64,000 bases of DNA from Linnemannia hyalina. Its lineage: Eukaryota > Mortierellomycota > Mortierellomycetes > Mortierellales > Mortierellaceae. Below the pieces are notes generated by a model. It worked only from the letters and a program-made list of their open reading frames with translations. It was not told the DNA's origin and did not search any database. The DNA lies in the NCBI GenBank assembly GCA_019671135.1, contig JAHRHY010000015.1:1612001-1676000 (forward strand), given 5' to 3'. Below are positions 56,625-64,000 of this stretch, piece after piece. A program made the position numbers and the translations under genes. How positions within the stretch are numbered: the stretch's first letter is position 1; each line of letters starts with the position of its first letter.

Positions 56625-59078
56625 AGCCAAGGCGTGTTCGTAAATAACATTACGTCGTAATAGAGGAACCACATTCTCCAATTGAACCATAGTCATTATC
56701 TTTACCCCTGGAAGCGAGTGTAGTTTGACCTGTGATTGCCAATGGATTGTCCATTGTCTATTATTGCAATGAACTTCAAACCGTTTCGTTTTCTCTAGTT
56801 TTCTCTAGTCTTCTTGCCTATTATACTCTCATAGAGTATCATATTGCTCTGTGAACCCGGTGTATGGTTCTCTTTCTTCCCTTTCTAACTCTCTCCTCTC
56901 TCTCTTCCAGCCTTTTCCAATCGCCTCTGGCCCCTCCCCGTTCTCTTACTTTCTGTCTCCCCCCACCCTCCCCTTGAAGTTATCTAGAGTCGCACCCTTC
57001 CTCCTCTCCTGTTCTCTCTCCTCTCTTCTATCTCTCTCGCTCGTTCTTTGTAGTTCTTTTTCTCTCGTTCTATTTTATTCTACTTTTTCTGTCAAAGTAT
57101 CGATTGTCCCAGTCCTTAACCCATGGACTGTTTGACCGTTTGAATAATTTTGAATTATGAATAGAAGACATTCCTTGTTGTTTGACAAGGTATATTGTCA
57201 AAGGGGTGAGGGCGAAGAGATCAGCGTCGACAACTGTCATTCAATGTGAACCCTGACAGAAGAACAGACACTTGCCCTTCTGACATGCCTGTCTTCTCTC
57301 CCTATCTCTTCTTCTTCTCCACTTCCAAAGGAAAAAAAAAAGATAAGAATAAAATAAAGAGAAGCATGCCAATCAGGTTGTCTTTTGCTATCGTGTCTGC
57401 CCGATTGACTTTTTCTTTCCCCTTTCTTCCTTCCTGCCTGCCTGCCTGTCGGGTCGGTCCATATGTCAGCCAGAGGGCGTGTGTGCCTGTCTGCCCCGAC
57501 AGCACTTTTGCCTCTTTGTTTTTGTTTGATAATTAAGCTCTTTGCTCTGGCTCTTTTGTCTGGTGCTCTTGTCCACTGATTGGCTTTCAAACGTATGTGA
57601 ACCAAGCCAGTTAGGCAGTCAGTCGATAGTGTATGGGATGACATATGACATACACATAGACCTAATATGTAAGAGAAGTAGCTGTGTGTGTGTAGTGTTA
57701 GCCGAGAGTAGTGTAGTGTACAGCAGGAAGACTCTTTCTAAAAGCGGGAAGCAATGTTGGCAGACCAAGGAAGGAGCTGTGATGGGAGTGTGAGAGAAGA
57801 CGACGAAGAAGCAAGGGAAGGGAGGAAGAGGAGTGAATAGGAAATGATTGAATGTCCAGCCCAAAGGTACGACAGGACAGGGATGGGAAGATGAAAATAT
57901 ATAATAAAAAAAAAAAAAAAAAAGGGAAAAAAGGGAAGAAGGGAAGGCAAGGGTGTTGAGAGAGTAAAGAGAGTAAAGAGTGGAGATGGAAACAATAGTA
58001 TGCGCACATACATAGCATATATGGGACTGAGTAACTAAAATTCAAATTCAAACACAATGTCCACCACACACAAAACATAAACAAAAAAACACAAAAAATT
58101 GAATTTTTTCCCTCCCTCCCTCTCTCTCCCTCCACTCTCCCTCTCCCTCCCTCCCACCTTCTCTTTTCTTCGATTTTTATTTCGTTCAAGAAAGACGAGC
58201 TCGTCCGGTCAAGACGACCGAGTTCAAGAAACCCTTCACCAACCAACCCTGCAAGCCTCTTTCTCTTTTGTCAACAATGGTCACTCCAACTCTTCCGGAC
58301 AAGCAAAGCCGCTTCATGGTCCTCAGAGTCCTATAAAAACCTCGCTCTTCTTCTCCCCTTCTCTTTTTCTTTTTCTTCTTCCTTCCTCCTCACTCCTTCA
58401 CACACACTCTTCCTTCCAACCAAAAAACAAACAAACACAACCACTACTCCTCCACTTCCACTACTACACTCTCATTCTCTTCCTCACACACACTCTCTCT
58501 TCTACTCCTACTCTCACTTCCACTCCACACTCAAGCCAAGTCTCCAACGGTCATCAAGTCTTTCAAGTCTGCCTACCTGTCCTCCTTCGCTCAAGCCAAG
58601 CAAGCCCTCTAACACCCTGCCGCAAGCTCGCACAAGAAAAAAAAAAAAAAAGCTCTCCTCGCTCGCTTTTATTTTTTTGCCGCCAAGGTACACCCCTCTT
58701 CTGCTTCCCTCCACGATCGAATACAAGAGAATCCAAGAGAACCTCTCCGTCTCGTCTCCTCCAGTCTCCCCCTCGTTTGAATCGATAAACTCTCACCGGT
58801 CACCCCGTCGCCGTCTTCGTCGTCTGACACCCAAGAGTTCCCATCGGTCGAAACTCTTCTCCCTCTCGTTTACTCTGCAACCTCCGAGTCGAATCACCCA
58901 CTCGTCGCAAATCGCCATTTAACAACAACAAGCCTACAAGAACCAACAACTTACCCGGAACTTCAATCCACTTTTGCTGCAGTCCTTTTGCAACTCATAC
59001 AACTGCCATCCAGCCAACAACAACAAGAACAACACCCTTTCAACGACAACAGCAACAACAAACCCTTTTTCATATACC

Positions 59079-62000
59079 ATGTCTCCCTCCACTCACGTCA
59101 TGGCATCTATGCCCGTCATGCCCGCCTTCCAACAGGATCACGCCTGGGTCGAACGAGAGGTAAACGAACGCACCAAGAAAATGAATTGTCCTGGAATTAT
59201 GAACAAAAAAAAAAAAAAAAAAAAGAGGCGAGGAAGAAGTGAGCGCAGGTTCTTTTTGCCCCCCTTTTGTGTCAACTCCGAGTTTGGATGCATTACACCC
59301 AACGACCCTTTGGGTTTCTTTTCGGTGGCGCCAAAAGGAAAAAAAGAAGTATCAAGAAAAAAAAGGAAAGGGTGAGAACGAAGAACAAGAGAGAGAACAG
59401 ACAATGAAAGATACACGAAAAAGAAGCGAGAAAAGCTGTGTGTGTTCTGTCTTTATGTTTGCCTTTTGCCTTTTGCCTTTTTGCTTTTCTTTTTGTATGC
59501 TCTTCTTTTTATTCTCTTTTGTACCCAACCATACCACCATCTCAACAGCAGCAACCGAGCTCATCAGCAAGCAAGCCAAGCAACCAGGAGGAATGGAACA
59601 ACACTCATGCACCGACACCACATACCGGACACAAACGAAGCATCGCTAGACACGACAAGGCGCACTCATGGAACCCAGGAAGAGCTCATTCCACACACCC
59701 ACCCGCCCACTCGAGTCCCACTCTCGACTCGCTTTCACTCATCACTTCTCGTCAAAACCAACAGCAATGAGCAACAAGAGGGTCAATAACAACAACAACG
59801 ACCCCTTCTGGCTGCAGGTTGAACACAAACAGCAACAACTACAACAAAGCAGCAACAACAACAACTCAACCCACAACATCGATACCAACATCAAGAGGAA
59901 GAGGGAAACCTTTTTTATGTAACGGAATGGTGGCTCACTCATCGGGTCTGTTGTCAGCTGGACACTCATCCATCTAGGAGTCATCTCAACGAACACACCC
60001 AAGACGAGTGGCGAGTCTTTCTCAAACAACAACAGCAACGGGACTAAGCAGGACTGAGCAGGACAAGGACAATGGAGTTTCCGCCTTTTTTCTGTTTTCT
60101 TCACCCACTCCTTTCACGTCCCAACTCACTGATGGCGAGCTTGTTTTTTTCGTTTCCTCCATTCCGACTTTTCCTTTTGTCAACTCACCCCACTGACACC
60201 CGACCACTACACCACCAGCCAGACACTCGTTTTCTTGTTGCGTTTCTCCTCGTCATTCTATTCTTTATTTTTGGGCGGGGGTAGCGTTACGCTTTATTGA
60301 CTCAGTCACAGCTTGTTTGTGTGTCTGTTTATCCCTTCCCTTCCCTCGTTATTATTTTTGGTTGACAGTCAGTCAGTGTCATTCAGTCATTCATTCACTT
60401 TTTTTACTTTTTTTTTTTTTTTTTTTCGCTCAGTCAATCGGTCGGCCGGTTTATCGGTCTGTGTTTGCGGCCTGTATTCCCTCCCTTTATTGAGTTCAAT
60501 TGATTTGGGATGGAGTTTTTAAATTTTCCCGCCTTTTGCCAGTCTACGGATGTACCCATGCCTTGTATACCCCAAAGACGGACAATGAGTGGAGGAGAAA
60601 GACACAGAGAAGGGGGAAGAGAGGAGAGAGGAGTGCAGCGTGCAGATGGAAAAAGAGACAACAAAAAAATACAAAAAAACATGCGAAGCGGGTGTTGGTT
60701 GCTGGTGTTCCATTCTCCTTGTTGGTCGAGTCAGAACGCAGCATGTCTTCAATCCTCGCCTTTGTCCGAACAATTATACTTATCAACATTATCCTATCTT
60801 CTCCTGCTTCTCTTGCTCCTCCCCTCCCTTTTTCCTCCCCTCCCCCTCCATTCCTCTCCTTTCCCGCCCATCTTTGTTATCTTTCCCTTCTACCCTCCAG
60901 AACCGATCCAATGCTGTTCTAAACCAGGAACCTATCCCTCAGTTGGTCAAGCCCGGAAAGCGCGGTCGTAAGGGAGGCGTCATCTCTTCCCCCAACCCCA
61001 AGCCAAAGACCACCACTGCAGCCAAAGGTATACAACCGCTAAAACCTCCGCGTGTGTGACACAACCATACCTTTGTCCACAGTCTCAGTCAACAGTAACC
61101 AGGAAAGAGCAGGACAGGACTCTCTGTATCGAACACAAGGGTCACAGGACAGTGTATTCAATTGGACAAGAGACTGGAAAGAGCAAAAGAAAAGAGGGAG
61201 GATAGAACATGGATCCATCGTAACATCATCCACAGGGGCAGTGACCCAACATCAAACAGGAGAGATACCCGCTTTCCAATCGTGATCGGAATATTTATTG
61301 GGTTCATTTAGGGTTCTGGGTCATTATATGGACACTTGTGGACACGCATCACTATAGATCACCAGGACCACCAGGACCACCATGATCGCCAGGATCACCA
61401 GGATCGGCTTACAACAGCTAGGACTCTCTCACACCATTGTGGCGGATCTCTCAACATCTTCAGGAGAAAAGAGCTCTTTTTGTTCTTTTTTTCTGGATAA
61501 CGACATCACCAGCAAACTCAATACGCAAGGGATAATTGAGCGTGATCTCATTCAAATTTCCCGTCCCGTTGACAAAAAAAAAAGCGCTCCCCCCTCTTTC
61601 CTCCCTGATTTGTTTATTCGTATCCTAACCTACTTTTTCCCTCTTCTTTTTATGACAACCTCAATCCTCTCGACTGTTTCATGGATACAACAACGATACG
61701 ACAGACTCGAGTCGCTCTGAACGCTCTCTGGGCATGTTGACTAAGCAGTTCATCCATCTCCTCAAGGAAGAGCAGGGAACCCTCGATCTCAACCAGACCG
61801 CCAACAGACTCGGTGTTCAAAAGCGCCGCATTTACGACATCACCAATGTCTTGGAGGGAATCGACTTGATCGAGAAGTTCAAGAAGAACAATGTCCGCTG
61901 GAAGTAAGTACCGCATCCTGTTGTTTGCGTTTATTTGTTGGTGTCTTGTCTGGTGTGGTTCTGTTTGGGTTACTATTTATTTGGGTTATTTTCCCGCCAC

Positions 62001-63925
62001 CCCCTACGTTCAGGATCAGGTTTTTATGTTCTTGCGGCAACAACAACCATCGACAGGACACGTCATATCTTTGATTTCGTTCTTGTATTTCGGGACGTTG
62101 GTCGACCTTTTGGATGAGCTCGGGAGTCACTGTGGCGGAAAACAAATACGGGGCACATGGACCATCGACATACCCGCCACAGTGTAATGTGATAGGAGAA
62201 GGAAAAGGGGAAAAAGAAAAGAGGAGTACAAGAGAAAACAGGATGGCAGAGTTGCAAACAACACAATTTTTGGATTTTAAGCAACCACATCAATGGCGAA
62301 CAAACAACAACATCAACAAACATCAACAATACCAAACAGAGACACAGACGGGCAGAAGAACAGCATTATCCACACATGAGGGGAGAGGAGCACAATTAGG
62401 GGGAAAAAAAGAGGGGGAAGGACAGGCAGGGAGGCAGGATGTTTAGAGTGCAGCTGGAAGTCAGCCCATGGAGAGAGAGATAAAAAGGAATGAAGGGATG
62501 ATTTTTTTTAGCTGGAAAGGGTCGAATAAGGAGTGCAGGACAGATGGGAGAGAGAATGGGCGGGCTGGAAAGAAGACGAGGGAAAAAAAAAAGTGGCACT
62601 CTTTTTTGGGGGTCGCAGGGTTCCAATCAAGGCCAAAACACGCAACATTTTAAAGTTCCCGCTGCTGGACTGGATTTCCAGGCGGCAAAAAAGAAAGAAA
62701 GAGAGGGCGAAGGGGAGGAGGGAGATGCGCTCTTTTTTTGGTGTTCGTGCGCACATACAAACAACACAAAAAATACACATCACTCGCAGGACAGGACAGG
62801 ACAGACAGGACAGGACAGGACAGGACAGGACAGGACAGGGAACAGCAGGAGAGAGAGACAAGGACATGACAACAACAGAACACAAACAACAACAGAGCTG
62901 AATGTGACAGAGATGCTAATCGATTTTTTTCCCGCTTTATTTCAATTATTGTTATTTATTCTGTGCTATTATCTTATCCAGGGGCGTCACCTCGACCAAC
63001 AACAAATCGACCGCAGGATGCAGACAGGCCGCGTCTGGAATCAATCGCCAGCGGAGGGACGAGTTGTTGCAGGAGAAGGCCCGCCTCGAACAGGAACACA
63101 GTCGCCTCGTCCAGATGAGAGCCCAGGTGGACGGTGCGATCAAGGACACCCTTACCAACGAGAACACTGCTCGGTATGTCCTATCTCTCTTTTTTTTTGT
63201 TCCGTATTCATTCTCATAGCCAATTGTTCACCAGAGGGCTTACAGACGACTGACAGCAACGTGTTTTTGACTCTTCATTTTTGATAGCTATGCCTATGTG
63301 ACTATGGAAGACATCAAGAGGGTCGATTCTCTTCAGGATTCGCTTGTCTTGGCCGTTTCTACTCCCTACGAGACTTACATGCAGTTGGATGACCGGTCGA
63401 CTGACGTAAGGAGCATTCTACTGAAAAAGGGCAATGTATCATGAGGATGGATCTGCGATTGAATCTCAACGTAAGCCGTATTTGCTCACCAACGTGCCTC
63501 CTTTCCTCCATTTTAAATAGCCATCCCAGCCGTTCGTGATGAACTTGGAGCACAAGACCGCAGCTGGAGATGTCAACTTTAGCACCTTTGTTGTCCCACC
63601 CCGCTGCCCTGGATCACCCTTTTTGTCCTCGGACTCTTCGACCGAGGGGTCGACTGACTACTCCTCCTTGGATGACTACTCTTCTTCGGAATCCTCGACT
63701 GACGAGTCAGACTATTCATCTTCCTCGGATGATTACAGTGACGAGTCGTCGGATTGCTCATCTTCTTCGGACGAGGATGATGAGGACTCTGAGCAGCCCC
63801 TCCGCAAGACCTTGATTGGCAACCACGCCGTCATCTCGAGTTTGCCTCAGCAAGACATTGTTACCATCTACAGCGCCGCGATGGAGGAGGAGGATGCCAG
63901 CGAGACCGAGTACATGAGCGAGTAA
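59079..63925 (+). CDS. E2F: E2F-family transcription factor
   Basis: Cell-cycle (G1/S) transcription factor. Exons 59079-59159, 60901-61027, 61705-61903, 62982-63173, 63288-63405 and 63521-63925 keep phase, 373 residues. Exon 2 codes a basic segment ([12 protein letters not shown]). The winged-helix DNA-binding domain spans about 71-135, with [20 protein letters not shown], whose [12 protein letters not shown] core is the E2F/DP signature. A leucine-zipper/marked-box dimerisation region follows: [37 protein letters not shown]. The C-terminus is a long Ser/Asp-rich acidic tract. Three introns exceed 600 nt (1741, 677 and 1078). Four E2F consensus sites lie in introns 1 and 3. The 27-residue first exon is the weakest part: phase and donor fit, but another 5' exon is possible. 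Exons 2-6 are secure. Confidence 0.9.
60524..60533 (+). promoter_or_regulatory. E2F consensus site in E2F intron 1
   Basis: TTTTCCCGCC, a perfect match to TTTSSCGC. Confidence 0.55.
60860..60868 (+). promoter_or_regulatory. Second E2F consensus site in intron 1
   Basis: TTTCCCGCC, 33 bases before exon 2, within the acceptor pyrimidine tract. Confidence 0.45.
61989..61998 (+). promoter_or_regulatory. E2F consensus site in E2F intron 3
   Basis: TTTTCCCGCC, identical to the site at 60524, 86 bases after the exon 3 donor. Confidence 0.55.
62787..62839. repeat. AGGAC pentamer microsatellite in E2F intron 3
   Basis: About ten AGGAC units with one interruption (ACAGACAGG). Confidence 0.93.
62927..62935 (+). 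promoter_or_regulatory. Fourth E2F consensus site, end of intron 3
   Basis: TTTTCCCGC within a longer T run, 47 bases before exon 4. Confidence 0.45.
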
Positions 63926-64000
63926 GCGCTCGTTCCTGTTTCTCTGGTTTCCTTGGTACTCTCTCTGCCGCATTTCGTCGGTTTGTCTGCTTGATGAGGA

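Larger units (their letters stand above)
52854..59078. other. Gene-poor region of 6.2 kb upstream of E2F
   Basis: I found no convincing gene on either strand. Sequence is dominated by purine or pyrimidine tracts, homopolymers (for example A19 at 57904-57922) and short repeats. The left end is the promoter and leader of the RING gene. The right end (58090-59078) is a strongly CT-rich leader-like stretch before E2F. One GGCGGGAAA, the reverse complement of an E2F site, occurs at 55558-55566. Confidence 0.45.

Noticed and set aside
59530..59922. Additional E2F exon in intron 1 (Gln/Ser-rich frames)
   Set aside because: No donor in the correct phase occurs before the in-frame stops. The composition is that of CAA/CAG repeats.

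Overview
The window is nuclear DNA of a filamentous fungus. Genes have many short introns with GT-AG borders, promoters are rich in pyrimidine tracts, and spacing is moderate. An E2F-type transcription factor, an Argonaute with a complete catalytic tetrad and a large leucine-rich-repeat protein occur together. E2F is kept in early-diverging fungi and absent from most Dikarya, and the N-terminal domain of the leucine-rich-repeat protein resembles one I associate with Mortierellaceae. A Mortierella-like (Mortierellomycota) host is therefore my best inference, not a proof.

Layout. Positions 1-4.9 kb hold most of an apparently intact LINE retrotransposon on the minus strand. It lies head-to-head with MIC10, the mitochondrial cristae-junction gene (5.0-5.6 kb). 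Next comes a decayed stretch (5.6-7.4 kb), then the leucine-rich-repeat receptor-like gene with near-identical 84-bp units (7.4-10.2 kb) and a broken reading frame (10.6-11.2 kb). The spliceosome gene BUD31 (11.9-12.7 kb, with one GC-AG intron) is followed by a BRAP/Etp1-type RING ubiquitin ligase (13.1-15.5 kb) and, convergent to it, a Rolling-stone-like membrane protein (15.7-19.1 kb). A gene-poor 4.7 kb follows. Then come a tail-anchored inositol-polyphosphate 5-phosphatase (23.8-26.0 kb), HIS7 (26.7-28.7 kb) with two GCN4-type promoter sites, and the PI4P 5-kinase MSS4 (29.4-33.6 kb). After a possible tiny gene (35.1-35.6 kb) come Argonaute (36.9-40.7 kb), a divergent centrin (41.0-41.8 kb) and a possible 93-residue membrane protein (42.5-42.8 kb). 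The right part holds a C2-domain diacylglycerol-lipase-like enzyme (44.3-49.2 kb), a mitochondrial-looking amidohydrolase (49.4-51.1 kb), an RNF5/RNF185-like membrane RING ligase (51.5-52.9 kb), about 6 kb with no recognisable gene, and E2F (59.1-63.9 kb).

Themes. Three genes handle inositol or diacylglycerol lipids: the 5-phosphatase and 5-kinase act in opposite directions on PI(4,5)P2 and flank HIS7, and the lipase would act on diacylglycerol made from PI(4,5)P2. Two are E3 ligases. All exon coordinates were read by eye from splice sites, phase and family alignment. Start codons of the E2F, amidohydrolase and leucine-rich-repeat genes are the least certain. I found no tRNA, rRNA, CRISPR array or bacterial-type mobile element.
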